A stretch of 64,000 nucleotides of DNA, taken from Corticium candelabrum (lineage: Eukaryota > Porifera > Homoscleromorpha > Homosclerophorida > Plakinidae). A model generated the notes under the pieces. That model searched no databases. It had not been told where the DNA came from and worked only from the letters and a program-made list of their open reading frames with translations. Shown here piece after piece: positions 45,080-56,140 of this stretch (position 1 is its first letter; each line of letters opens with the position of its first letter). The translations under genes were made by a program, and so were the position numbers. Where the stretch lies: the NCBI RefSeq assembly GCF_963422355.1, contig NC_085101.1, positions 1,348,701 to 1,412,700 of the forward strand, read 5' to 3'.

Positions 45080-48000
45080 CATCATAACCGCCATGATATT
45101 TGCATGAGCATGATAGTCATACCCATTATTGTTGAATATCTGGAAGCATTCCGTAGCAGTTGCAGCAGTGATGACGTATTCTGAGCTCTGACACTGGTAT
45201 TTGGTATAATTGTATTCTGTCCTATGGAAAGCAAACATTTGTCGCATTGCCACATGTCAGTCGGTTCTTCTCGAAGTCCAACACAATTCCTAGACCAGAA
45301 TGTAAGAATTATTGCAGATACTATGGGAGATTAAACCACAAGACAGCAGCAATGGAACCATTTTCCACACTCGCCATCGCATTGGACCATATTTAGCTGG
45401 GTTGTTACTAAGTCACAATTCCCACAATGCCACTGTCTCTGCTTTAGTTCAACTGAAACAAAGAAACAATATTTTAGTTATCCTGATTGCAGATGCATTA
45501 CATTGGATGGTATTGCCTGTCTCCAAAAGGTGATGCCAGGCTTGGGAACTAAAATACTTTGACAGATGACTACTCTCAAAGTCTACTTCTACTATGTCGT
45601 CAGGAAGTTCTTCTGGCCTCGCCGGGATGTCAGTTTTCTCTATCAGTTGACCATCTCTTTCAAGCTTAGACATGGTTGTTTCATCACAAAACAAATGTAG
45701 TACAGCTGTAAAAGAATACTTGCTATGTCTAGTATAGGTAGATGCCAACACAGAAATAGAATACCGTGGTCTTTCCTGGGCATCTTGTATTTTTTCAGTA
45801 CCCAGGATGACAGAAGAGTGGCCCTCTCGATTTCTTTCTTCTCCTGTCTTGTAGGCTTTGCGAGATGGATTTTGGAGCGGGCTCCAGGTTGCTTCAATGT
45901 AGAAAAGATCTTTGCTTTTGTTCTCTGGACTGTGACTTTCTTATTTGCTGGTGCTGATGCTGATGTGTTTGCCTCATTGGCCATTCCACTACATCTCTCG
46001 GGAAGAGAAAGAAGTGCTGTAGCTTCACGAAGCTTAGCCAAACCAGAGAGGAGAACATGGACACTGTTACACCTAGATAGTTGCAATGATACATCAATCA
46101 GGTAGTCTTGGCATTTTCCTCGAACAGTCTCTACATCGTGTTGTATTGAGTCATTGCCTAGAGAATCAACTACAGTTTCCCAGTCGACATCTTTGCGAGG
46201 TGGCTCTTCTGTTTGAATTAGTTGGGGATCTTGTTCAACTAAGTCTTGCTGACTTATGTGCACTGCATATGTAGCTGCCACCAAGTGAATGTGCTTACAA
46301 ATAGTAGTTCTTACGACGAAGTCTAAGCAAGTGCATGAAAACTGGTGAATGCAAATGTGGCATTGGTTACATGCTATGGTGCAGCAAGGAACAACTGTGC
46401 GATTTTTCCTCTGTACTTTGTATATGGAGATATCTTTGCCATTGTTTGACTTGATTTGCCAGAGATCTTCTCCAATATTTTCTATGCAATCTGGTGACAT
46501 TAAAGAGCTTGTCTGGTGCCTCTCATGGATCATCCGTAATCGGTTAATCCCTGCTTTTCCTTTACTCAATTTGATTAGGCGATCAAAAGCTTTGTCTCTG
46601 GCAAATTTTAGTAAGGTAAAAACAAGAGTGTCAAGACGTCTGTTCACACGTCCATGGAGGTACACATATTTTAGAACACGATGGAATGCTTCCACATACA
46701 TGTTTGTATTTATACCACTACCCATTCTGTAACACAGGGCCCATTGATTCATTCGACTCGCATATACTCTCTCAAAATAGTCCGCAAATTCCTTTGTTTT
46801 CTTGTGTTTCTTGAGATCAACACACACACACACAGTAGTAACTTCTCAAACATTTCTTGCTCAGGCTCTTCCATTAGGGTCTTCAGTTGCTTGTAAACTT
46901 CTTGTTCTAAATCACTGTCACTTAATTTCCTTAGCTGCATTCGCCACGCTCTCTCTACATGCCAATTGCACAACAGCTTGTGAGGTCGGTGATCAAAACT
47001 CGTTACCCAAGCATTGTAGTACTGACTTGCATCATCAGACATGAACCATTGGGGTTGTATGTCCATGTTGTCATTTCTGCGCACCTCTTCTAAGAACTGT
47101 CTAATTGCATGCTCATCTTCACGGTTACTTATGCACCAAGCTACTGGCAGTCCTTCCCCAAAATCATCCACAACAAGCAGAGTGATCAGATGGAAACGAT
47201 ATATATTAGTGCCATGAGTAGCATCCATGCAAACTACTCTGTTGTGGCCAAATGCTTTAAACATTTGTTTCTGTAAAGGTGTCTGTATGACAATCATAAA
47301 ATCGTTTCTATCTAGGTTTGCTGTCATGGTTAGAGGCTGTATCTGACTGAAACTTATAAAACAATACTGATCTTCCTTCATCAGTATCTTTTTTCAAATC
47401 TTCAATCATGGCTGCCAGGCTGGTGGCATCATCAGGATGCCTTTCTACTATGTGTAAGCCAAAAGATCGCTGAATGTTGCTTGCATCTTTTTTTGGTAAT
47501 TAAATGAGCACGATCTACTTTGCCATACACATTGCTTCGAATGTCATCGATGATTCTGTCAAACGTGATACCATCTTTGATTTTACTAGCAACTTTCTGT
47601 CTGTCACTACTTGCTAAACGAAAATGAGCAAGGTCACAGTTGTGACCATAGTGACTCAACCAAGATTTCACTGAAACTTTGCCGGTTGCATTGTCAACTG
47701 TAACACTAAGCTGTGCAATGCAATGATGTCCTACTTTTGAAGATCCCTGTGATTTAATTTGCCTCTTTCCTCTGCTCTTGCTGACATGAGAACCAGATAT
47801 ATTGCATGAGTAAGAATGAGTAGTATTAGTCTTGGTTCTCTTGGAACCACTTGATTTGACAAATGAAGATTGATGATCTCTTTCAAGTTTTTCTTTCCAT
47901 AGTTTGAAATCTGTTACAAAATGATATAGCTATAGCATATTGGTAGGTTATACACAATTATCAAGAGTATACAATTGAACAGGTGTGAGACCATAACAAT

Positions 48001-48246
48001 ATAAAGAATCAGAATAGTACGCATAAGTATTATATATAGGCAGACATGCAGTAGTGGTATGCCGATGTGATTGAATGTAATGTACATTATCTTTGAAGAC
48101 ATATCGAGGCTGTAGCTAGACCTTTACGCAAAGTCTTCTGTAAAAACATCATAGCTGTGCATATCTGAAGAGTGGACATGCATACACATGCATATGCATA
48201 CGCACATACATAGATAATGATGTAGTACAATTGATATGCTACAGTA

Positions 48247-48260
48247 CATATGCACACACA

Positions 48261-48309
<49 letters not shown>
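48247..48309. repeat. (CA)n microsatellite
   Basis: CA repeat with one CAAACA interruption, in a MULE intron. Confidence 0.95.
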
Positions 48310-48313
<4 letters not shown>

Positions 48314-48920
48314 CTATTTGTTTTAGAGGAAACAGGAATGTTTAACTTTAGATTACTATCAGTCACAATCACACAAATTGATAAAATTGTACTGTTGTAG
48401 GAAGCACACCGGAAAAGGATTTGAAGGTGGTGAATTCCTCCGTTATTTTCATCCCATGTGCTTCTCCAAGATGCTTTCTAAGCTGCAACAGACGTGTACA
48501 GTGGAAAGTTCAGTTGGTCTCTAGACAGCGCATGGCAGGATCCTTTCCAACACTCATTGATTATCAAAAAGAGCACTTGATCACAACCTAGACTCTAATA
48601 GTACATGATAATATATGTGCAGGTCAAATGTTGTGGCTCATAGACTAGGAAGACACTTACACAGACGATTTTCAAATACGCTACTTTAGTGACTTTGCTC
48701 TTCTACTGCAGACACCTTGACTTGTTAAATTACAGGTGTAATAATCGTAATACGCACTACAGAAAGTTTGTTGTTCGCGCGAAAACAAGCGGAAATACGG
48801 GTTTTAGTTTCACGCGAAATGGATTACGTACTGCACACTGTGCAGACAGACAGGTTTGCTGACACTTTCCAGCATTATGCACGCGATGCCATCTGGTGCA
48901 CGTGCATGCCATTACGTTTC

Positions 48921-48991
48921 TGCTGACTGTCACGTGAAACAATGCGTTAGCGTGCGTTACAGCAAGAAGTTCTCTGTCTTTAGCCGCACGT
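48921..48991. repeat. MULE right terminal inverted repeat
   Basis: Inverted counterpart of 41880-41945; outermost 25 bases match except at one position. The host reading frame on the minus strand runs on into it by chance and stops near 48957. Confidence 0.85.
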
Positions 48992-49000
48992 GTTTCCAAC

Positions 49001-49259
49001 TCTCTTTCCTCAAACGTAAGGCAACCGCTAGCTGTCCGTTACTCGTGTAAACTATACATAGATGTTGTAGAAGAGTACAAGTGCCGATGACGATCTCAAA
49101 CGTAAGGATTTTCTCAATATTCAAACTCTTGTCTATCCATTCTCTTACCTTCTTCATTGATGGTTCGTTGAGGTCCAGCGCATACTCAGAGAAGACAAAA
49201 GATCTGTCTGACTCGAGATTGACACTCACGGCTTTTCCACGAAAGAAGCACAAGTCCAT
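49001..49259 (-). pseudogene. Host gene cut by the Mutator-like element, 5' part
   Basis: ATG at 49259 opens a clean minus-strand frame of about 86 codons up to the target duplication. It starts MDLCFFRGKAVSVNLESD and ends at LRLRKES just before the duplication. It reads across the 9-bp duplication in the same phase as the frame continuing at 41879 (WKQFVLCDIN). The mixture of short hydrophobic strands would suit a beta-propeller start, but no family is recognised. A GTAAGA inside the exon (near 49147) could serve as an alternative donor. Confidence 0.6.
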
Positions 49260-50854
49260 GTTTATGAGTTGATATTAAAATGCACCAAATGGTCCGGACA
49301 CGCAAGGTTCCCACTCTGTTTTATTAGTGATCTTTCTCTTCTAGTACTTAAGTTAACCTAAGACGCTTATGCGCTAGAGTTACTGCAACACCGGGCTAGA
49401 AAAGCAGCTCGACGACTCGACGACTCGACCTTGTACGACTTTAGTAAAATTAGCCTCAGACGAGTCTGGGAGGCCGAGGCCAAGTTCGAATCGTAAACGA
49501 CGACAAATCTCTAAAACAGACGGTTCTCTTAATCAAGGTGTCATGAAGTGGACTTTGAATGAATTAGTATGAATTTATGCAGGATCAATTTAAGGATGGT
49601 TTTCAAAATCTATTTTATAAATGCCAATGACATTAATTAATGAAATTGAAATGTGTACAAAGTTAAGAGAAGAAAAATATGCATGTACATCATTCAGTAA
49701 ATTGTTTATTATTTAGCTACAGCGATAAATTTGTACGTAGAAATGGTGTAGTGTGTAGGGACTAGTGTAGTCTTGTGTTGTCGTCAGTTGTTTGTGTATG
49801 CCCTAAGAGGGAACATGTACATGCAAATCACACGCGGAAACTGATGATTAGAATGTAGCTCCAATCCGTCGCGACTCGCTTATCAGTCCACAGGCTTGTT
49901 CACCGTGACTCGCTCTGACTTGCGGTGAATCGCTGTGACTATAAGATGTATCCTTCTCAATTAATGTCACTGCTTCCAATAGTACTTGCATTCGAACATT
50001 CACAGATCTCTGACTGCAAAAATTTTCAATATTTTTATTAAAGGTAAATATTATTGTACGCTTCATAAAACGAACTTCCAAACCAGTCTGGCAACACTAT
50101 GCAGCTGTAACTGACAAGGCCCTCCTCTTCCCTTGGTAGATCAATGTCAACCGCATGATGTGACAATTTGACCCTATTCTTTTATGAACTTTTCTGCTTC
50201 TGATGTTTGTGTGTATAAAACATTGTTTGTAAGAATCAAAGTTTAATTTATATAACTGACATATACGCACACAACAGTACATATATACTGCGTTCGTGCC
50301 GTGGCAGTCACGTTTTGTTTGTGTCCAGGGCCGGATCCAGAGCGGGGGTTCAGGGGGTTGCAACCCCCTCTTTTCCAGTAGGCGTGGTTCAATAATTTCA
50401 TATAATTTTATTAGAAAGAGAAAATTAGTAATGCTACAAATAACTGCTAACGGTGAAGCCCCTCTTTCGAAAATTCCTAGATCCGGCGCTGGTGTCCGTT
50501 GATAAATGCTAATGTCATTTACAACACCTTGCTGCAACCACGTTTGCTCTATGAAGTAAGAATTAGCTGAGCCTTCAATTGCCATTTGGTTGCCAGTTGT
50601 TGAAGATCCTGCCACTTGAGTGTCATACTGCGAGCAGCATAATTTAGCAACGATATGTATCCTAACACATTTGATTGAACAATAGAACATGTCATACATT
50701 TGACTGTAGCAATATTATTATATTTGCACTGTACAAATCTTCTATCCTGTGATTGGATGACGCAGCTTTGTATCCCGCCTCCCAGTCAATTCGATTCATT
50801 CGTAGCAGACCGGAACTATTTGTTCATTGTTCTACTTTGTTCACAAAGAACAAC
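49260..50854. other. Intergenic DNA and duplicated 5' flank of fragment B
   Basis: From about 49970 it is collinear with 3720-4420 upstream of gene A. A small transposon has inserted at 50326-50491 relative to that copy. No gene supported before 49970. Confidence 0.6.
50326..50491. mobile_element. MITE with empty site in the paralogue
   Basis: 166-bp element with imperfect terminal inverted repeats CAGGGCCGGATC and GATCCGGCGCTG, flanked by GTGTC (50321-50325 and 50492-50496). Gene A flank has one uninterrupted GTGTCCGTTGAT at the same spot (near 4057), proving insertion after duplication. A truncated relative lies at 58377-58451. Confidence 0.88.
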
Positions 50855-51288
50855 ATGCTCAGCTTCTTGCTTGTAGTTTGTGCTCTATTTCAGCAAGCTG
50901 TTAGCAACAGCGACCAGACAGGAGATGCATCAATGCAAAGTTGCATTGGAGAGAAAGGTAAGAATGCAATACACGTTGCAAAAGAATTAAAAAAGAGCTG
51001 TAGCAAGTATTGCTTACGAATTTTGTGATGTCTAAGGGTGACTACGGTCTTCCTGAAATACGGGGGTTAGGAGTGAGTTTATTAATTAATATGTTTCAAT
51101 GCATTCTATTGCGTGGACTCGCTTATGTGTGCTTTGTGCTTATACTCTTAGGGTCACAAAGGCGGATTGGGAGCAGCCGGTTCCAAAGTAATTACATTTT
51201 CTAAGCAGATATTGATATTACAATATTAGACGTCGTTATTGCAGGAAGACATCGGATCATCTGGCCCTGCTAGACCTTCTGTGCTCAG
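50855..51288 (+). pseudogene. Collagen-TNF fragment B, exons 1-4 only
   Basis: Homologous to the first four exons of genes A and C: signal peptide exon (50855-about 50957), then 51037-51072, 51152-51187 and 51245-51288. Exon 1 has lost the GEK end and now meets GTAAGA early. In exon 2 a Gly codon has become Glu. Exon 4 starts with Glu, has Gly to Arg, and is 44 instead of 45 bp, shifting frame. No collagen or TNF exons follow before gene C begins. A decayed partial duplicate. Confidence 0.85.
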
Positions 51289-52309
51289 GTGAGTAGTGTG
51301 CTTGCATTAATATTTGCACAACTGAGATAATTGAATTTAAATATTATTAAACCGAAGAGTATTATACGTAATCTGGACAGAATAACGGACTGACGAAGGG
51401 ACGTCCAATTTGAATGCAGCGCATGGTAATCGTTAGTGTTAATTCGCATGCTAGATGTCGGCAATCCTACGCGTCGGTCATTGTGTCCAGCCTCCTTATC
51501 ACGCCCTTCCTGGTAATAAGCAGGTGCCAGTATGTGTGCAACACCTGCATGTTCCGTAACATATATAAGCTAGCAGCTGAGGGTTTAGCACTTTAGCTTT
51601 TCATTTATTAATTAAGGTAACCTGGTTAAGTTTTATCTTTTTTCATATGACTTGACTTTCACAAAGTGTACAAATAATTCTGTTTAATTAAACAATTATT
51701 AATAGAAAGTGCTTTGTAGTCTGAAGTGTCGGGCATAAAAAGTAACCTGATGAACAGTTTAACATATAAACGCTTATATAATAATAAGGCGAATGCTAGT
51801 TTTTGCTCACAACTGTAGACCAAAGTCGATAAAAGACAGTGTTGCACGCGAATTAAAAGTTAGCACACATCGACTTTGTTTCAGATTGCCATCTAGAATC
51901 GTGACATTACCTGGTACTGGAGAGATATTTGAACTCAATAGTCGATTAATTCATTTTAAAGAATAACTAATAACTTCAGCGCATCTATCCGTCTCTCTAC
52001 TCAACTCACACACACACACACTTACACATACTAACGCAATGTTTTCTCCATACACAAACCACCCCCTATCAAGTCATTATTATGTGAGTCAACCGTCTCA
52101 AGACGCCAGTGTAGCTCCTCCCACTGACAGTACCCGTAACACAACTCTGCTAGCGCCGTATAGATTGTGACATACGTGCTACAGGAAGAATATATATATA
52201 TATATCAAGAGCTTGATGGAGAGCCATATAGAACCACGCCCTTTTCTGTCGTGAGACCTGGATTAGAAGCCTCGCTACGCTCGGCAACTAAACTCTATAT
52301 CACACCCAC
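51289..52309. other. Intron-derived flank of fragment B
   Basis: Collinear with intron 4 of gene A (4854-5630 and 10236-10355). It carries the uninterrupted target site of gypsy element 1 around 52069-52073. Ends in unrelated sequence after about 52190. Confidence 0.7.
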
Positions 52310-52592
52310 ATGCTCGCGGTTTCTCTAGTTGACCAAATAAACCGCAGTGTATCTCATTTCAGAACACCAAAGCCTCATTTCTTGCCATCGGAAGCAGTCT
52401 AGACAAAATCCGACTCGACTGTTCGTCAACTCTATACTAACAGTTGGTAAATTAGTTAGTGTCGTACAGTGGCTGGCGAGCACGTGACATCCTCATATTC
52501 GCGGTTTCTAGTTGAACAAATATACCGCAGCGCATCTCATTTCAGAACACAAAGTCGCCATCGGAAGCAGTCTAGACGACCGTTCGTCTCTG
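52310..52592. repeat. Two-copy direct repeat upstream of gene C
   Basis: A block from TCGCGGTTTCT through CATCTCATTTCAGAACAC to GGAAGCAGTCTAGAC occurs at about 52315-52403 and 52499-52576, separated by about 95 bases. Close to the presumed promoter of gene C. Confidence 0.7.
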
Positions 52593-52831
52593 ACCGTCAA
52601 ACTCTACCGAGCCTCCGCGTTTCGCGACAATCCGCGACCGGAGTCGTGTCGATCGGCGCGTTACAGACAGACATACATGACTGGCGTCGTGTTACACACA
52701 GACAGACATCCAGACAGAAGCGGGGTTTGTTGACGCACGCAGCTTTGTGTCTCGCCTCCCACTCAATTCGATTCATTCGTAGCAGACCGGAACTATTTGT
52801 TCATTGTTCTTCTTTCTTCACAAAGTACAGC

Positions 52832-53263
52832 ATGCTCCAAGTTCTTGCTTTTAGTTTGTGCTCTATTTCAGCAAGCTGCTAGCAACAGCGACAAGACAGG
52901 AGATGGTGCAATGCAAAGTTGCATTGGAGAGAAAGGCGAAAAGGTAAAACGTTGCAAAAGAATAAAAGAGAGAACGGTAGCAAATATACTGAAGTATTGC
53001 TTACGAGTTTTCTGACATGTAGGGTGACTACGGCCTTCCAGGAGTACGGGGGTTAAGAGTGAGCTTAAGTTTCAATGTGTTCTACTGGGTGGACTCTTTC
53101 ATGTGTGTTTCGTATTTACTATTAGGGTCACAAAGGCGGATTGGGACCAGCCGGTCCCAAGGTAATTACATTTTCTAAAGAGGTATTGATATTACAATAT
53201 TAGACGTCGTTATTGCAGGAAGACATCGGAGCATCTGGTCCTGCTGGACTTCCTGGTGCTCAG
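52832..53263 (+). CDS. Collagen-TNF gene C, exons 1-4
   Basis: Exons 52832-52943, 53023-53058, 53126-53161 and 53219-53263 correspond one to one with gene A. An extra C four codons into exon 1 (CTCCAAG against CTCAAG) shifts the frame from the ancestral ATG, which now stops after 16 codons. The signal-peptide frame downstream stays open (FLLLVCALFQQAAS) but has no ATG upstream before a stop near 52730. Exon 4 begins GAA (Glu) for Gly. Either gene C has lost its start or uses another 5' exon. Later exons are intact, so recent inactivation or an assembly error is possible. Confidence 0.7.
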
Positions 53264-56140
53264 GTGAGTACAAATAGTAGTTTGGTTGCATTAATATTAG
53301 CATGTACAACTGAGATAATTGATTGACAATGTAAGTCTAGTTAACCCGAGAAGCTTGGGTTACAGTAATTCCTACAGTATGCTGAAGGACGCACGGACAA
53401 ACGAAGAATCGGCCAATCGCTGGTGCTAGTTCGTGTACGCGATGTCTAGCCGGTCATTGTGTCCAGCCTACTTTTCACGCTTTCTGTGTTCGTTATCAGG
53501 TGCCAGTGGTACCTGTGAAACAACAGCGGTTCCGTAACTTAGGCTAGCAGCTGAGGGTCTATTAGCAGTGTTTTTACACCAGTACATTTTATGCGTACAT
53601 GTACGCAAGTTTTGTCCCAGTATGCAAGTTTTGACTTCCTGTATGAAAGTTTTCCCTCCATGTACACAAGCCCGTTGTCTGAACCAGCTAAACGTGTGCT
53701 TGTGTCACAGGTACTAGTAAACCATTTTATTTGTTGCCGCATTTACTTAATTAAAGTAAAACCCTTGCATTTTGTTCAATGATTGCTTTAGATAAAATGA
53801 GATAATTATTAAGTCCTAAGAATTATATATCTACTGCATTTCATCCTACGGTTTATTTCAGAGAGGTCCCTGTTGCTGTTACATTCCAATCACAGCTCAA
53901 ATCTTCTGAACGCAAATTTAACAGCTTCTACGCAAATTGGGAGTTGCCTAAAGAAAACCCTGTATTAGCGTTTTCTCATTCGAGTTCATAAGCTTCAGCT
54001 CGTTTCTTATGACTCTGTAATAGCTGTCCCATAAAAATTGTCACTAGAAGGGTGCTTTGTAGCCTGAAGGGTCGGACATAACATGACCTGATCAGCAGCT
54101 TCTAATTAAACAGATAACAGACTTCTCAACCTTTCTTCGCACCTAATCATGAGACCGTCATTTGTAAACAACCAAGCTAATTAATTAGACGTGTTCAAAG
54201 TAGGCGTGGTTAACAGTTTATGTGTTGGCGTCGCTTTACGTTTTTGTGCGTCAAAGCTTCGCCTCGAAATTCTAAACGTTACTGCATGTAGGTGGATACC
54301 CGGACACTAGCAAGCAGAACCGTATATATAGAGTCTAGTTCAAAGAATCCGCTATGTCCGGAAGGGCTAACGTGTCTGCGCAAAACGTTGTTGGAGTATA
54401 GGTCTCGGGAGAAAGACTGGAAATCGTGAGAGTTGAGAGTTTTGAATAATTCAGTCTGTCTGATGACGCTTACATAATAGTAATAAGAGGAATACTTGCG
54501 TTTGCTAAAAATAGAGACCAAAATCGATAAAAACAGACATGCAGTCAGACGAAATAATGCTTCTTACATGCAATATGACATTAATAAACTACTATTTACC
54601 TAGAGGTGAGACAGAAATTAATTATTCATTTATTCATTTATTAATCTGTCGAAATACACAGTAAACAGACAGGTATTACAGTCTAAAACTAAACTTAACG
54701 ATATGTATTATTAAGGACCGAACATGCTAGAATAGGTGCAAACCTCGATTTCTGATTTTTACATTATAAATAAATTTTAACGTTTCCTACAACTGTTGTT
54801 GAAGTAACACGGGGGCGGAAAAGCAATTAGTATCGACCACAAAGCCACACTTGTGATAACCACAAGAGTGCACAGTCACAGCATTGCAATGTCACAAAGA
54901 GTTCAAAGTTTTTCGTATGCTGTAGAGTTACCTCTAGATAAATCACTGTTCGATGGTAGGTTGTTACAACAGAACTACTCATTTCTGTGAGAGATCACGT
55001 GATCAAAATCTCGCTTCCACAGTCAAGCTGTTTCACTCTTAGCAGTTCTTAGTTCTGACTTTGAGATCCACTTCACTACCGTTCTAGAAATCAGGTTTAC
55101 ACGACGTTTCTTGCCAAACATGATCGACTGCATGGCCGGTGAACGTTAGCACCTCCCACGCGGCTTGCTTCAGGTCTCAACGAACCGTTCTTCAACTTCG
55201 CACGCTTCACGTGTTTCCTTCGGCTGTAACAAAGAAATGCGATTTTATAAACCGTTCGATCATTGGATCGATTAACACAGCAGGCCAATTAACGTTCAAT
55301 TATAATTAGCTTAGATAGCCGCGTTTCACCGAGATGGGTTCGCGTAGTGAGCCTAGGGTATCGGTCAAATGGCTCAGCCTACGGATGGCGTATCGAAATG
55401 AAACTTAGCGTACAACGTCCCCAGATAATTACTTGTAGAGTAATCGTATATTTTGAAATACGCCGCTAATCTTCTTCGTAGAACACTATTTTAGGTTAAG
55501 AGTTTGAAAGAACAGTAATCCAGCAAGACTTACGGACCGTTCAGTGCGTGGTTCACTGTAGCGACTCGAGAACAGGGCCTAAAGACAATCTTGGAAGATA
55601 AGGTTGTAGCATGGACTCCCAAGATACAATTCCGAGCGAAGAGAGCGCACGAAAATAATTCACATAAATTTTTATTGTAAGAGGGCGGAGTCAATGTGGT
55701 TACCATGACTACAAGTTTGAAATAAAATGTTAGCCGTTAAAATTTAGTTTATAAAATCATTTTTATAAAATATACCTAGATACGTAATACCTTTTGAATT
55801 AGTCTAAAGTTCAATTTTTTAGCAATTTTACAAAATTCTTGTATACGAGGCCCTATAATAACTTGTATGACTGTATCTCACTAAGAAAAATGAATTGGTA
55901 TTTAACTAAGTGTAATACTCGGTATACTGTTTGCTTCCGTTACCACGCAACGAGCAATGTTTTATTGTGTCGGCAATTCCCACGCGCCAGCTTTCCACCT
56001 TCTACGTGGAATGTTAGCTAAATTTCGCCCATTGGGAACGAATCAATGCGTTTACAAACGACTGCTACCGCGATATATTGAGAATGTCAAATGTATAATT
56101 GCAAAATTAATATATAATTTATGAGGATCTGCTGTAGAAC
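53264..56140. other. Intron 4 of gene C, first part
   Basis: Starts GTGAGT. Scattered similarity to intron 4 of gene A (for example 54050-54120 with 5270-5340). No supported gene; a 63-codon minus frame at 55288 is unconvincing. Confidence 0.5.

Larger units (their letters stand above)
43467..48490 (-). pseudogene. MULE transposase with SWIM finger and OTU domain
   Basis: Spliced minus-strand gene. In order: a finger half LRKHLGEAH (about 48484-48415); an exon from about 47911 with a Cys/His domain that fits a WRKY-GCM1/FLYWCH-type fold (CNISGSH to WLSHYGHNCD); MULE transposase core 47330-46840 with VVCMDATHGTN, WFMSDDASQYY and LCNWHVERAW; helical region and SWIM finger (CTCLDFVVRTTICKH, about 46340-46290); a Lys-rich linker; exons near 45700-45520 and 44258-44197; and OTU exon 44138-43467. 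Three frame breaks: a run of seven A where six would keep frame (47488-47494), one near 47350, and one at a CA repeat near 46820. These suggest this copy is dead, although some might be assembly errors at simple repeats. OTU- or ULP-type proteases are known passengers of some Mutator elements; their role is unproven. Confidence 0.8.
41880..48991 (-). mobile_element. Mutator-like element (MULE) with OTU domain
   Basis: 7,112-bp element. The left end ACTTGCGGCTAAAGACAGAG is repeated inverted at the right end with one difference in the first 25 bases; looser inverted similarity extends about 65-85 bp. It is flanked by a perfect 9-bp duplication GTTTCCAAC at 41871-41879 and 48992-49000, the size typical of Mutator elements. 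The minus strand carries a multi-exon transposase gene. 42000-43466 is AT-rich untranslated or spacer DNA with a GT microsatellite. It has inserted in a coding exon of a host gene. Confidence 0.9.

Noticed and set aside
48757-49050. Separate gene(s) at the right MULE end
   Set aside because: These ORFs straddle the terminal inverted repeat; KKFSVFSR-like similarity to 41949-41880 is explained by the inverted repeat being translated on both sides.
55097-55288. Basic 63-codon minus-strand ORF
   Set aside because: Short, unique to the gene C intron and without recognised family.
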